Counted from the first letter of the stretch, positions 9,131-18,161 are shown. The stretch is DNA of 64,000 nucleotides from CAUZIR01 sp034421295 (GCA_034421295.1 DAOUKM010000002.1:1-64000); one strand, 5' to 3'. Numbers and translations are program-made. Notes: generated by a model not told the origin, from the letters alone.

Positions 9131-10291
9131 GTGAAGGCGGCCGCGTCTGTGGATACAAGGGCCCAGATCGTTGCGCTGGTGCGTGACTTCGCCCGGCGAG
9201 ACGTAGAGCCGGTGGCGGCGCGGCTGGAGCCCGACGATGGCTACCCTGCCGAGCTTGTCGACCGAATGGCCGGGCTCGGCCTGTTCGGCATCACCATCCC
9301 CGAGCGCTACGGCGGCATGGGCCTGGACCACACGACCTTCGCCATCATATTCGAGGAGCTGGCGAAGGCCTGGATGAGTCTGACAGGACCCATCGGCACC
9401 CACCACGTCATGGCGCAGGTCATCGTCGATCATGGCACCGGCGAGCAGAAGGCTCGATGGCTGCCCGGGATGGCCGCGGGCGACCTGCGCGGCGGGCTGG
9501 CGCTAACCGAGCCGGGCGGCGGATCCGACGTGCAGGCGCTGCAGACGACGGCGACGCGCGACGGGGACGACTACATCGTCACCGGCTCCAAGATGTTCAT
9601 CACAAACGGTCAGCATGGAGGGGGCTTTGCCGTACTGGCCAAGACCGACCCGTCTGCCGATCCCCCGTACCGGGGCATGAGCTGCCTGATCGTTGAAAAG
9701 CCGACCGAGGGCTTCTCGGTCGGCCGCAAGCTCGACAAGCTGGGCTACAGGGGCGTCGATACCTGCGAGCTCATATTCGACCGGGCGCGGGTGCCCGCCG
9801 CCAACCTGGTGGGAGGCATTGAGGGCAAGGGCTTCGGACAGGTCATGGCGGCCCTCGAGAGCGGAAGGATCAACGTGGCGGCCCGCGCCGTGGGAGTCGC
9901 TCAGGCTGCCTTTGACGCCGCCGCGCGTTACAGCCAGCAGCGCCAGACGTTCGGCAAGCCCATATCCGAGCATCAGGCCATTCAGCTGGCGCTCGCGGAC
10001 ATGGGCACGAAGATACAGGCAGCCAGGCTCCTTACCCACAGTGCGGCCGAGAAGAAGGATCGCGGCGAGCGCGCGGACCTGGAGTCCGGGATGGCCAAGT
10101 ACTACTCCAGCGAGATCTGCTCTGAGGTGACCATGGACGCCATGCGGATCCATGGCGGCTACGGCTACATCAAGGACCTGCCGATCGAAAGGTACTACCG
10201 CGACGCCCCCCTGATGATCCTCGGGGAGGGCACGAACGAGGTGCTCAGGCTCCTGATCGCCCGCCGGTTACTGGATCGATACAGGCTATGA
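9131..10291 (+). CDS. Acyl-CoA dehydrogenase
   Basis: A FAD-dependent acyl-CoA dehydrogenase of 386 residues from GTG 9131; the frame is open further upstream, but that part overlaps argG and does not look like the family. Recognisable segments are the ALTEPGGGSD flavin/substrate signature, FITNG, the QRQTFGKPI stretch, the RIHGGYGY segment, and the catalytic base Glu366 in GEGTNEVLR at the usual position for short/medium-chain enzymes. It lies between argG and the MaoC-like hydratase. Together they look like a short oxidation-hydration unit acting on a CoA ester, embedded in an arginine operon, which is unusual. The true substrate is unknown. Confidence 0.92.
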   Translation: MKAAASVDTRAQIVALVRDFARRDVEPVAARLEPDDGYPAELVDRMAGLGLFGITIPERYGGMGLDHTTFAIIFEELAKAWMSLTGPIGTHHVMAQVIVDHGTGEQKARWLPGMAAGDLRGGLALTEPGGGSDVQALQTTATRDGDDYIVTGSKMFITNGQHGGGFAVLAKTDPSADPPYRGMSCLIVEKPTEGFSVGRKLDKLGYRGVDTCELIFDRARVPAANLVGGIEGKGFGQVMAALESGRINVAARAVGVAQAAFDAAARYSQQRQTFGKPISEHQAIQLALADMGTKIQAARLLTHSAAEKKDRGERADLESGMAKYYSSEICSEVTMDAMRIHGGYGYIKDLPIERYYRDAPLMILGEGTNEVLRLLIARRLLDRYRL

Positions 10292-10352
10292 ATCCCCTGA
10301 AAGCGGGCCGCAGTCGGGTAGCCGTCAATCCCATGGAAATGAGGTCTGCGGC

Positions 10353-10838
10353 ATGAGCGCGGGAACGATCAGGGACGGGAGGGACTCGTTCGGCGGGTAC
10401 TTTGAGGATTTCTCCCCGGGCGACGTCTACCGCCACTGGCCCGGCAAGACCATCACCGAGGCGGACAACCACATGTTCTCGCTGCTGACGATGAACACCA
10501 ACCCGCTTCACATCGACGAGAACTACATGTCGGAACACCAGCACGGGCGGATCCTGGTCGTCGGGCCGCTGGTGATGAGCCTCGTTGTCGGCATGAGCGT
10601 GTCGGACACATCGGGAAGGGCCGTGGCAAACCTGGAGTACGAGTCGGTAAGGCACGTCGCCCCGGTGTTCATCGGGGACACGATATACGCAGAGAGCAGG
10701 ATCCTTGAGACGAGGCTTACGAGCCGCTCGGACAGGGGCGTCGTATACATGGAGTCGCTCGGGATCAACCAGCGGGGTGAAACCGTGCTCACACTCAGGC
10801 GCAGGTTCCTGGTGCCCACCAGGCAGGGCGTCGGCTGA
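10353..10838 (+). CDS. MaoC-like (R)-specific enoyl-CoA hydratase family protein
   Basis: A single hot-dog domain of 161 residues in the MaoC family, which hydrates enoyl-CoA esters. The hydratase signature appears as MNTNPLHID (residues 47-55), with His53 as one catalytic residue. The usual catalytic Asp of the GDxNPLH motif is Asn48 here, a variation I associate with the mesaconyl-CoA-hydratase-like branch (MNTxPLHFD); this is recognition from memory. The gene sits 61 bases after the acyl-CoA dehydrogenase and 12 before argH, so the two acyl-CoA genes probably work in sequence. Branched or dicarboxylic acyl-CoA is plausible as substrate. Confidence 0.85.
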   Translation: MSAGTIRDGRDSFGGYFEDFSPGDVYRHWPGKTITEADNHMFSLLTMNTNPLHIDENYMSEHQHGRILVVGPLVMSLVVGMSVSDTSGRAVANLEYESVRHVAPVFIGDTIYAESRILETRLTSRSDRGVVYMESLGINQRGETVLTLRRRFLVPTRQGVG

Positions 10839-10850
10839 GGTCGACGAGCC

Positions 10851-12302
10851 ATGGCAGAGGGACCGTCCGACTTCACGGTGTCGATCCACTACGACCGGCG
10901 GCTCTACGAGCACGACATCGCCGGCTCGGTGGCGCACGTGCGGATGCTGGCCCGTCAGGGCATCGTCGACGAGGAGGAAATGGGCCAGATCGTGGCTGGG
11001 CTGATGGAGATCAGGGAGGAGATCTCGTCGGGCGATTTCCCCTGGAAGCCCGGGCTGGAGGATCTGCACATGAACATCGAGAGCCGGCTGGCCGAAAAGA
11101 TCGGGCCGGCCGCCGGTAGGCTGCACACCGCCAGATCTCGCAACGACCAGATCGCCCTCGACATGCGGATGTACGCGCGGCAGTCGATCGCCAGGATACT
11201 CGGCGGCCTACACGGGTTCAGGGAGATAATCGTGGAGGCGGCCGGGGTGCATGCCGATGTGGTCCTGCCGGGTTACACGCACCTTCAGCGGGGCCAGCCC
11301 GTGCTCTTCGCCCACCACCTGCTCGCCTACTTTGAGATGTTGGGCCGGGACATACAGCGGTTTCAGCAGGCTGCCGAAGCGGCCGACTCGATGCCGCTGG
11401 GCAGCGGCGCGGTCGGCGGCTCTCCTTACCCGCTCGACCGGCGCTCGGTAGCGAACGAGCTCGGCTTCAGCCGGATCTCCGCCAACAGCATGGACGCGGT
11501 GTCGGACAGGGACTTCGTCGTCGACCTGCTGGCGGCGTCGGCGACCTGCATGATGCACCTTTCGCGCCTCAGCGAGGAGTTGATCCTCTGGTCATCGGAG
11601 GAGTTCGGATTCGTGCGGCTTGCCGATGCGCACACCACGGGCAGCAGCATGATGCCGCAAAAGCGCAACCCCGACTATGCGGAGCTGACCCGCGGGCGGA
11701 CGGGCAGGGTGTACGGAAACCTGATGGCTCTGCTCACCACGCTGAAGGGCCTTCCCCTGACCTACAACCGTGACCTGCAGGAAGACAAGGAGGGACTGTT
11801 CGACAGCGTCGATACCCTGCTGGCCTGCCTTGAGGTGTGCGCCGAGATGATCGCGACGATGACGGTCGACGGCGGGGCCATGAGGGCCGCGGCGGAGACG
11901 GGGAGCCTGCTGGCGACGGATTTTGCCGACTACCTGGTGGGAAAGCGGGTGCCCTTCAGGCAGGCGCACGGGATCGTGGCCGCCATGGCCAGGGATGCCG
12001 CATCGTCCGGCCGGTCCATCGGGGATCTGACACTGGAGGAGCTTAAGGGCTACTCAGAGCTGTTCCAGGAGGACGTTCTCGGTCTCGATGCCGACTCGTC
12101 CATAGATGACCGCAATGTCGAGGGAGGCACCGCGCGACCCCGGGTTCAGGCGACCATTTCGGCCGCGCGCAGGTCCGCCGAGGCGGGGATACAGGAGTCT
12201 ACCGCAGCGGTCGGCAGCAGGGATTGCGGGGAGATCGACGACTACCTCCGAAGGTTCAGGTCGATGGGCCCGAGGGGCCGAAGCGAGGGGCGGCAGTCGT
12301 GA
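10851..12302 (+). CDS. argH: Argininosuccinate lyase
   Basis: ArgH splits argininosuccinate into arginine and fumarate. It belongs to the fumarase/aspartase superfamily, with the signature loop GSSMMPQKRNP (Ser265/Ser266 on the catalytic loop), the ARSRNDQ segment near residue 93 and GYTHLQRGQP near 142. At 483 residues it is some 20 longer than E. coli ArgH because of a charged C-terminal tail. It follows the MaoC gene by 12 bases and its TGA overlaps the GTG of rpe. It completes the last step of arginine synthesis started by argG despite the two interposed acyl-CoA genes. Confidence 0.95.
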   Translation: MAEGPSDFTVSIHYDRRLYEHDIAGSVAHVRMLARQGIVDEEEMGQIVAGLMEIREEISSGDFPWKPGLEDLHMNIESRLAEKIGPAAGRLHTARSRNDQIALDMRMYARQSIARILGGLHGFREIIVEAAGVHADVVLPGYTHLQRGQPVLFAHHLLAYFEMLGRDIQRFQQAAEAADSMPLGSGAVGGSPYPLDRRSVANELGFSRISANSMDAVSDRDFVVDLLAASATCMMHLSRLSEELILWSSEEFGFVRLADAHTTGSSMMPQKRNPDYAELTRGRTGRVYGNLMALLTTLKGLPLTYNRDLQEDKEGLFDSVDTLLACLEVCAEMIATMTVDGGAMRAAAETGSLLATDFADYLVGKRVPFRQAHGIVAAMARDAASSGRSIGDLTLEELKGYSELFQEDVLGLDADSSIDDRNVEGGTARPRVQATISAARRSAEAGIQESTAAVGSRDCGEIDDYLRRFRSMGPRGRSEGRQS

Positions 12303-12961
12303 CGGCGGTCAAGGTCGCTCCGTCAATCCTGTCGGCCGACTTCGGCCGGCTGGGCGAGGAGGTCTCCGAGGCGGCCAGATCCGGAGCCGACTGGATCCAC
12401 CTTGACGTGATGGATGGACGCTTCGTCCCCAACCTGACGTTCGGACCGCCGGTAATCGCGGCGCTGAGGCCCTTTACCGATATCCCGTTCGACGTACACG
12501 TGATGGTGCAGGATCCGGGATCGCTGGTTCCCGATCTCGTGGCCGCGGGCGCGGACTACGTAACCGTTCACGCCGAGGCGGCGGGTCACCTTCATCGAAC
12601 GGTCGCCCAGATAAAGGATCGGGGCGCAAGGGCGGGCGTTGCGCTCAATCCCGCCACACCGTTTTCGGCCGTTGCAGAGCTCGTTTCCGACGTCGATCTG
12701 CTGGTCGTCATGAGCGTCAACCCCGGCTTCGGAGGCCAAAAGTTCATAGCCGGTTCGCTCGACAAGATCAGGCGGGCGAGGCGGGAGCTGGACGAGGCCG
12801 GATCACGCGCGGAGCTGGAGGTGGACGGAGGGGTGTCGGCGGCCAACGCGCCTGACGTCTGCAGGGCGGGAGCATCCGTCATCGTTGCGGGATCCGCCGT
12901 ATTCAATCACCCGTCGGGCGTTGCGGCGGGGATCGGCGCCATCAGGACGGCCGTAGACTAG
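12299..12961 (+). CDS. rpe: Ribulose-phosphate 3-epimerase
   Basis: Rpe interconverts ribulose 5-phosphate and xylulose 5-phosphate in the pentose phosphate pathway, using a metal-bound TIM barrel. Motifs are textbook: KVAPSILSADF at the N-terminus, HLDVMDGRFVPN (metal His and Asp), FDVHVMV, MSVNPGFGGQ and EVDGGVS with the second catalytic Asp. The GTG start overlaps the argH stop (GTGA), giving 220 residues, the usual length. Upstream in-frame codons overlap argH and are rejected. Its place at the end of the arg operon looks like co-transcription for convenience. Confidence 0.95.
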   Translation: MTAVKVAPSILSADFGRLGEEVSEAARSGADWIHLDVMDGRFVPNLTFGPPVIAALRPFTDIPFDVHVMVQDPGSLVPDLVAAGADYVTVHAEAAGHLHRTVAQIKDRGARAGVALNPATPFSAVAELVSDVDLLVVMSVNPGFGGQKFIAGSLDKIRRARRELDEAGSRAELEVDGGVSAANAPDVCRAGASVIVAGSAVFNHPSGVAAGIGAIRTAVD

Positions 12962-13056
12962 TCGGAGGCCCGTGGCGCGGGCTCCGGCTCAGCCAGCCGC
13001 CAGAGGTTTCAGTCGATCCCCCGGGACCTCGCGTAGGCGTCCGGGAGACCAGCCGG

Positions 13057-13983
13057 CTAGATGCGACCGACGAGCGACCGAAGCAGCGACCATGTGCGCT
13101 CACTGGACGCCTCCTCGCTTGACCCGACGGGGAAGATCATTGCCAGGATGTCGGTAGCGCCGGACTCGGCGTAGCCGCGCAGCTGGCGCTCGACCTCGAC
13201 CTCGCTGCCTACCACCGCCACCTCGGCGGGGCCGTCCGCCCCCTCGATGTCGAGCATTCTCCGGTAACTCGGCAGCCGCGCATATACGGCGAACCTCTCT
13301 CCCGCCTCTTCGATCGCCCGTTGCCTGTCGTTGGTGACGGCTATCGGAACGCCGACGCAGATCCTGGGAGCCGGCCTTCCGGACCGCTCGGCCGCGGCGC
13401 GGATGCGCGGGACGATGTGGCGCTCAAGTGCCTTCCTTCCGACCATCCAGGTCACGGTGCCGTCCGCCAGCCTGCCGGCAACGTCGAGCATCCTTGGACC
13501 CAGCGCCGAGATGAGGATCGGAAAACGCTCAGCTCCCGCCACCTCCATCTCACCGCGCACCCGGTAGTGCCGGCCGGTAAAGTCCACCGAGCCGGTGTCG
13601 ACCAGCTCCCGCACGACCGAAACGTACTCGTCGATGTGCTCTGCAATGTGCTCGAACCGCAGCCCGAAGTTGCCCTCGATCGTCACCTTGTGGGACGGGC
13701 CGATACCCAGGGCGAGCCGGCCGCCGGTGGCCACCTGCGCCGTCAGGGCCTGCTGTGCCATCGTCCACGGATGCCTGGTAAAGCTCGGTACGACCGCGGT
13801 CCCGAGTTCGATGCGGTTGGTCCGCTCGCCGATGACGCTTATGGCGGTCAGTACGTCCTCCATGAACAGCTGTGGGAGCCACGCCCCGTCGAAGCCGTCT
13901 GTCTCGGCGCGCACCGAGGTCTCGATGAGCCCTCTCAGGCCCGGCGTCGAGGAACGCACTCCAATGAATATGGAGATCTTCAA
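13057..13983 (-). CDS. Luciferase-like monooxygenase (F420- or flavin-dependent)
   Basis: A 308-residue TIM-barrel oxidoreductase of the bacterial luciferase-like family. The N-terminal strand KISIFIGV, the RIELGTAVVPSFTRHP segment, the GRLALGIGPSH loop and ILISALGPRML are typical, and resemble F420-dependent members of the TIGR03564 kind. The start is TTG 13983 (TTGAAGATC), which gives the canonical first strand; the open frame extends 153 codons further but overlaps the start of tsaD on the other strand and has no family character. The gene is divergent from tsaD. First of four family members in the window. Confidence 0.85.
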   Translation of the reverse strand: MKISIFIGVRSSTPGLRGLIETSVRAETDGFDGAWLPQLFMEDVLTAISVIGERTNRIELGTAVVPSFTRHPWTMAQQALTAQVATGGRLALGIGPSHKVTIEGNFGLRFEHIAEHIDEYVSVVRELVDTGSVDFTGRHYRVRGEMEVAGAERFPILISALGPRMLDVAGRLADGTVTWMVGRKALERHIVPRIRAAAERSGRPAPRICVGVPIAVTNDRQRAIEEAGERFAVYARLPSYRRMLDIEGADGPAEVAVVGSEVEVERQLRGYAESGATDILAMIFPVGSSEEASSERTWSLLRSLVGRI

Positions 13984-14113
13984 TTCTCGGTCCTTTCGGG
14001 CATTTTCTCCGCCGGACGCGTGGCGGGCCGGGCGGAGGATATAGGATTGAGTGGTGCAAGGCGAGGAGCGGTCGGGTGGGGATGAGAAACGGAGAAGACA
14101 CGGGGATGGTCCG

Positions 14114-15181
14114 ATGAAGATCCTGGGTATAGAGACTTCGTGCGATGAGACGGCGGCGGCCGTCGTGGAAGGCGGGAGGACCGTCCACTCCAACGTGGTC
14201 GCCTCCCAGGTCGAACTGCATGCCCGTTTCGGGGGAATCGTCCCCGAGGTCGCCTCCCGCCAGCACATAATCGCCATCACGGGCGTCGTCAGAAAGGCGC
14301 TCGAGGACGCGGGAGTGGAGCTGCGGGAAATCGACGGGATCGGGGTGACATGCGGGCCCGGGCTTGCGGGCTCCCTGCTTGTCGGGGTCAACGCAGCAAA
14401 GGGCCTGGCCCTCGCCGCCGACCTCCCCCTGCGTGGGGTCAACCACCTAGAGGGGCACGTCTATGCGACCTGGCTGGAGGAACGAGACCCCGCCATCGAT
14501 CCTGGCTTTCCCCTGATGTGCCTGATCGTCTCAGGGGGCCACACGGACCTGGCGCTGATGTCTGGCCACGGGCGCTTTGAGCTGGTCGGGCGAACCCGGG
14601 ACGATGCGGCCGGAGAGGCCTTTGACAAGGCGGCCCGCCTGCTGGGCCTGGGGTATCCGGGAGGGCCGGCCATACAGGCTGTTGCGGCCCAGGCGCAGGG
14701 GACAGAGGAGCCCTTTACGCGCCCCAGGCTGAAGGGCTCACGCGACTTCAGCTACAGCGGGCTAAAGACCGCGGTCCTTCGCCGCGCCAGGGAGCGCGGC
14801 GTCGTCGACGGGGTCGAAGGGGGACCCGAAGCGGGCACATCGGAGCGCGAGAGCATCGTCAGGGAGATCGCCGCCGCCTTCCAGGAGGCGGTGGTCGACT
14901 CGCTGGTAGGGCGCACCCTCTCCGCCGCCGACGAGCTCGGGGCAAGGGGGATCATAGTGTGCGGAGGGGTCGCCGCAAACTCGGCGCTGAGAAAGGAGAT
15001 GGCCTCGCGGGCAACCCTGCCGGTGCTGATGCCGCGTCCGTCGCTCTGCACGGACAACGGTGCGATGATCGCGGCGGCGGGCTTCCACTCGACGCTAGGG
15101 GAGGGGGAGGATGCGGCCAGGAGACAGGAGTGGGACATGGACGTCATCCCCGGGCTCGCCGTGGGTGCCTCGCGCGGCTAG
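14114..15181 (+). CDS. tsaD: tRNA N6-adenosine threonylcarbamoyltransferase TsaD
   Basis: TsaD (Kae1/Qri7 family) transfers the threonylcarbamoyl group to A37 of ANN-decoding tRNAs, with TsaB and TsaE as partners. The N-terminal ILGIETSCDET and the metal-binding NHLEGH with His111 and His115 match E. coli numbering; LIVSGGHT and VCGGVAANSALR complete the ASKHA fold. From ATG 14114 the protein has 355 residues; 21 upstream codons in frame are not conserved. The gene ends with TAG overlapping the stop of the convergent hypothetical gene by three bases. tsaB and tsaE are not in the window. Confidence 0.96.
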   Translation: MKILGIETSCDETAAAVVEGGRTVHSNVVASQVELHARFGGIVPEVASRQHIIAITGVVRKALEDAGVELREIDGIGVTCGPGLAGSLLVGVNAAKGLALAADLPLRGVNHLEGHVYATWLEERDPAIDPGFPLMCLIVSGGHTDLALMSGHGRFELVGRTRDDAAGEAFDKAARLLGLGYPGGPAIQAVAAQAQGTEEPFTRPRLKGSRDFSYSGLKTAVLRRARERGVVDGVEGGPEAGTSERESIVREIAAAFQEAVVDSLVGRTLSAADELGARGIIVCGGVAANSALRKEMASRATLPVLMPRPSLCTDNGAMIAAAGFHSTLGEGEDAARRQEWDMDVIPGLAVGASRG

Positions 15182-15846
15182 GACCGCGTGACCCTGTTGG
15201 AGTACCTGCCGCGGCGCTTAACCGTATCCCTGGACCCCGCGCCGAGCTGGCCGGAACTGGCGATCTCCGCCTTGCGCTCGTAGATTCGAGAGATGAACTC
15301 GTAGACGTCCGACGTTGCCCTTCCGCCCCGCAGGTCATACCGAAGGTGATGGCTGTCGTCCGACAGGAGCACCACCACACCGGTGGCGGGTCTGAAGACC
15401 TTGTCCGCGATCAGATAGACGCCCATGGCGGCGACCGCTATGCCGACTGCTATGGAGGCGACGGGGTGCTCGACAACGCGCCAGAGCAGGAAGGCCAGGA
15501 CGATCGCCAGTGCACCCCAGACATACTCCCCGGGACCGCGTCGCTCCGACTCGACCCTTGCCACCGACACGTCCCTTACGGCCACCACAGAGGCGTTCCT
15601 CTGCCGGGTACCCACCGAGACGTGGATTATGTGGGACTCGGTCAGCACGAGCGATTCCGGTCCCACGCTCCCGTTGCTCTGGATCCCCCGGCGCAGGTCC
15701 AGGGACGCGAGAACCCGCCTGCGATCGAGGAGACCGGCCTTGACGGTGTCGATGTACTCACCTTCCGAAAGGTCTCCCTTTCCGGGGGTCCGCCCGGTGG
15801 GGAAGAAGGACCATTCTTGGCGTCCCATAGGGGACGATGGTACCAC
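15178..15846 (-). CDS. Hypothetical membrane protein with two transmembrane segments
   Basis: I do not recognise a family. The 222-residue protein has a soluble N-terminal region with beta-rich character (VLASLDLRRGIQ, HIIHVSVG), then two adjacent hydrophobic helices around residues 108-123 and 128-147, then a short soluble tail with a VVVLLSDDSHHL strand and a basic C-terminus. The arrangement resembles bPH-type (bacterial PH) membrane proteins, but this is only a shape resemblance. Starts possible at GTG 15846 or ATG 15828. Its stop overlaps that of tsaD on the opposite strand (shared CTAG), and it is divergent from the PLP-fold gene at 15891. Confidence 0.65.
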   Translation of the reverse strand: MVPSSPMGRQEWSFFPTGRTPGKGDLSEGEYIDTVKAGLLDRRRVLASLDLRRGIQSNGSVGPESLVLTESHIIHVSVGTRQRNASVVAVRDVSVARVESERRGPGEYVWGALAIVLAFLLWRVVEHPVASIAVGIAVAAMGVYLIADKVFRPATGVVVLLSDDSHHLRYDLRGGRATSDVYEFISRIYERKAEIASSGQLGAGSRDTVKRRGRYSNRVTRS

Positions 15847-15890
15847 GGTGGCACGTATGTTAATCTCCGTGAAACCCGACGGAGACAGGC

Positions 15891-16973
15891 ATGGAACGTC
15901 CCATACTCAAGGCCATCGGCACCCCGGTTGAGCAGCTCGACACGCCCGCCCTCGTTGTCGATCTGGACAGGTTTCGGGCCAATGTCGAGACGGTGCACTC
16001 ATTCTTCGCGGGACGCAGGGCCAAGGTTCGTCCGTTCGTCGGCACCCACAGGTGTCCAGCCCTGGCCCACCTCCAGCTCTCGGTAGACGGTCATGCCGGC
16101 GGCGTGGCCGTGGGCACGGTGGGACAGGCCGAGGCCTTCGTGGATGCCGGCATATGGGACGTGCTGATCACCGGCAAGGCGGTGACCGCACCGAAGATCG
16201 CGGCGCTCTGTGCGCTGGCCGGCCGCGCGACCGTGTCAATCGCGGTCGACAGCCAGGACAACGCCTCCGAAATCGCCGCCGCCGCCGCCGCCAGGGGCGT
16301 CATGGTCGGTCTACTGGTGGAGCTCGACACCGGGCTGGGTCTGACCGGCGTGCCTCCGGGCGACGCCGTCATAGGCCTTGCGAGGAAGATATCCGGGCTG
16401 CCCGGCGTGCAGCTCAAGGGGCTGACATCCTACGCGGGCCCGGAGGCCGGAGACGGCCGGGCCGCACTTGAGCAGGTCCTCGGGGCGCGCGAGGCGTTGG
16501 GGGCGGCGGGCCTTTCGGCCGAGACGGTCGCCGTCGGATCCACCGCGGACTACGAGGCCGCCGGCCGTGCGGAAGGCGTTACCGAGGTCGTGGCAGGGAC
16601 ATATGCGCTGGGTGACGTCAGGTACGAGGGAATCCGCGGGGACATCGAGCCGGCTGCGATGGTGCTGGGGACGGTGGTCAGCATCCCCGTTGAGGGCGTG
16701 GCGGTCGGTGACGCCGGCATGAAGACCAATGGCAATGACACCGGGCTGCCCAGACCCGCAAACGTGCCCGGAGCCACGGTCACATACCTGAGCGCCGAGC
16801 ACTTCAACCTTGACCTTGCCGACTCGACGGCGGAGGTCGGGATCGGTGACAAGGTCTGGTTCGTGCCATACGAGATAGGCGTGACCGCCAACCACTTCGA
16901 CTACATCATGGCCGCGAGGGACGGCCGCCTCGAGGGGATATTCGAGGTCGCCGCGCGCGGCAGGTACCGCTAG
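15891..16973 (+). CDS. DSD1/D-threonine-aldolase-like fold-type III protein lacking the PLP lysine
   Basis: A 360-residue member of the alanine-racemase-N-terminal/D-serine dehydratase-like family (fold type III barrel plus C-terminal beta domain). The N-terminus LDTPALVVDLDRFRANV and the barrel strands are conserved. The PLP-binding block, normally RPHxKTHKxP, reads RPFVGTHRCP (residues 47-56), so the Schiff-base lysine is Gly51. The C-terminal metal motif (HxC or HxD after GDxV..P) reads VPYEIG. The protein therefore should not form the usual internal aldimine. A paralogue with an intact lysine starts 17 bases downstream, suggesting a paired or regulatory role, or chemistry without PLP. It looks intact and not decayed. 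Confidence 0.8.
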   Translation: MERPILKAIGTPVEQLDTPALVVDLDRFRANVETVHSFFAGRRAKVRPFVGTHRCPALAHLQLSVDGHAGGVAVGTVGQAEAFVDAGIWDVLITGKAVTAPKIAALCALAGRATVSIAVDSQDNASEIAAAAAARGVMVGLLVELDTGLGLTGVPPGDAVIGLARKISGLPGVQLKGLTSYAGPEAGDGRAALEQVLGAREALGAAGLSAETVAVGSTADYEAAGRAEGVTEVVAGTYALGDVRYEGIRGDIEPAAMVLGTVVSIPVEGVAVGDAGMKTNGNDTGLPRPANVPGATVTYLSAEHFNLDLADSTAEVGIGDKVWFVPYEIGVTANHFDYIMAARDGRLEGIFEVAARGRYR

Positions 16974-16990
16974 GGACAGCAGGAGGAAAC

Positions 16991-18103
16991 GTGGACCTTT
17001 ACAGACCACCGATCGGCACCCGCATCGACGATCTAGACACGCCGTGCCTGCTCCTGGACCTTGAGGCTCTCGAGCACAACTTTCGGCGCATCGCCGACGT
17101 CTATCGCGACACCGACGTAAAGCTCAGGGAACACACCAAGAATGTAAAGAGCCCGCTTGTCGCGCACATGCAGATGCGGATCGGCGGGTCGATGGGGGGC
17201 GTGTGCTCGGCGAAGGTCGCCGAGGCCGAGGTGATGGTGGAAGGGGGCATCGCCGACGTGCTGATACCCAACCAGATCGTGACCTCCGACAAGATCAGGC
17301 GGGTGGCGGCGCTGTGCAAGCGGGCGCAGGTGACGGTCTGCATAGACTCGGAGGAGAACCTTCGTGACATCTCCCGGGTAGCCGGCGAAGAGAACGCCAC
17401 GGTGGGAGTGGCGATCGAGGTGGATACCAATATGGGCCGAGCCGGGGTTCGCAGCGTCGAGGCCGGCGTTCACCTGGCCAGGGTGGCCAGCGGCCTTCCC
17501 GGCGTTCACTTCAGGGGTGTGATGAGCCACTCGGCCATGCGAACCCCTCCCCGGGACGAGGCCGAGCGCAGATCCGAGGCCCTCAAGTACTACAGGCAGA
17601 CGATGGATCTTGCAGATGCCATCAGGGCGGAGGGCATAGACGTGGAGATGGTCTCATCAGGAGAGACGTACTCTTACGACATGGCCCCTGAGGTGCCCGG
17701 CATCACCGACGTTGAGGGAGGCATGTACGCCCTCATGAGCACGATCCTGCCCTACATGGAGGGACACTTCCGCTACGCCGCCAAGGTCCTGGGAACGGTG
17801 GTCAGCACCCCCAGGCCCGGCGTTGCGATAGGGGACGTCGGGATGCGGGCGATGGGATGCATGATCGGCCGGGGCGCCCCGGCCATCGAGGGCGCCCCCC
17901 CGGGGGTGGAGTTCGGAGCGCTCCACGACGAGCTGTGCACGCTCGTCGCCGAGGGCGAAATGCCCCTGAGGGTGGGGGACAAGTTCCAGCTAAGGAGCCC
18001 CCAGCAGGACCTGACCGTAAACCGTTACGACAACTACATCGCCGTGCGGAACGGCGTGGTGGAGCAGGTGATCTCGATACCGGGCCGGGGCTGCCACAAC
18101 TGA
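16991..18103 (+). CDS. D-threonine aldolase / D-serine dehydratase-like PLP enzyme
   Basis: A 370-residue fold-type III PLP enzyme. The N-terminus is LDTPCLLLDLEALEHN, and the PLP block reads REHTKNVKSP (residues 46-55), so Lys50 is available as the Schiff-base lysine. Enzymes of this family cleave D-3-hydroxy amino acids (D-threonine aldolase) or deaminate D-serine. The C-terminal metal-site motif appears as SPQQDL rather than HxD/HxC, so the metal requirement and exact reaction are open. GTG start with a strong AGGAGGA ten bases upstream. It follows its lysine-less paralogue by 17 bases; the two are clearly cotranscribed. Confidence 0.82.
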   Translation: MDLYRPPIGTRIDDLDTPCLLLDLEALEHNFRRIADVYRDTDVKLREHTKNVKSPLVAHMQMRIGGSMGGVCSAKVAEAEVMVEGGIADVLIPNQIVTSDKIRRVAALCKRAQVTVCIDSEENLRDISRVAGEENATVGVAIEVDTNMGRAGVRSVEAGVHLARVASGLPGVHFRGVMSHSAMRTPPRDEAERRSEALKYYRQTMDLADAIRAEGIDVEMVSSGETYSYDMAPEVPGITDVEGGMYALMSTILPYMEGHFRYAAKVLGTVVSTPRPGVAIGDVGMRAMGCMIGRGAPAIEGAPPGVEFGALHDELCTLVAEGEMPLRVGDKFQLRSPQQDLTVNRYDNYIAVRNGVVEQVISIPGRGCHN

Positions 18104-18161
18104 CCTGCGGGACGAGCCCCTCGGCCCGCCTTCGCCAGGCTCCCTTCGATACCGGGTCGGT

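Noticed and set aside
13984..14442. Extension of the monooxygenase frame across tsaD
   Set aside because: It overlaps the conserved start of tsaD on the other strand and lacks family features.
15891..16973. Treating the lysine-less PLP-fold gene as a pseudogene
   Set aside because: The frame is intact, the rest of the protein is conserved and it is in an operon with a functional-looking paralogue.
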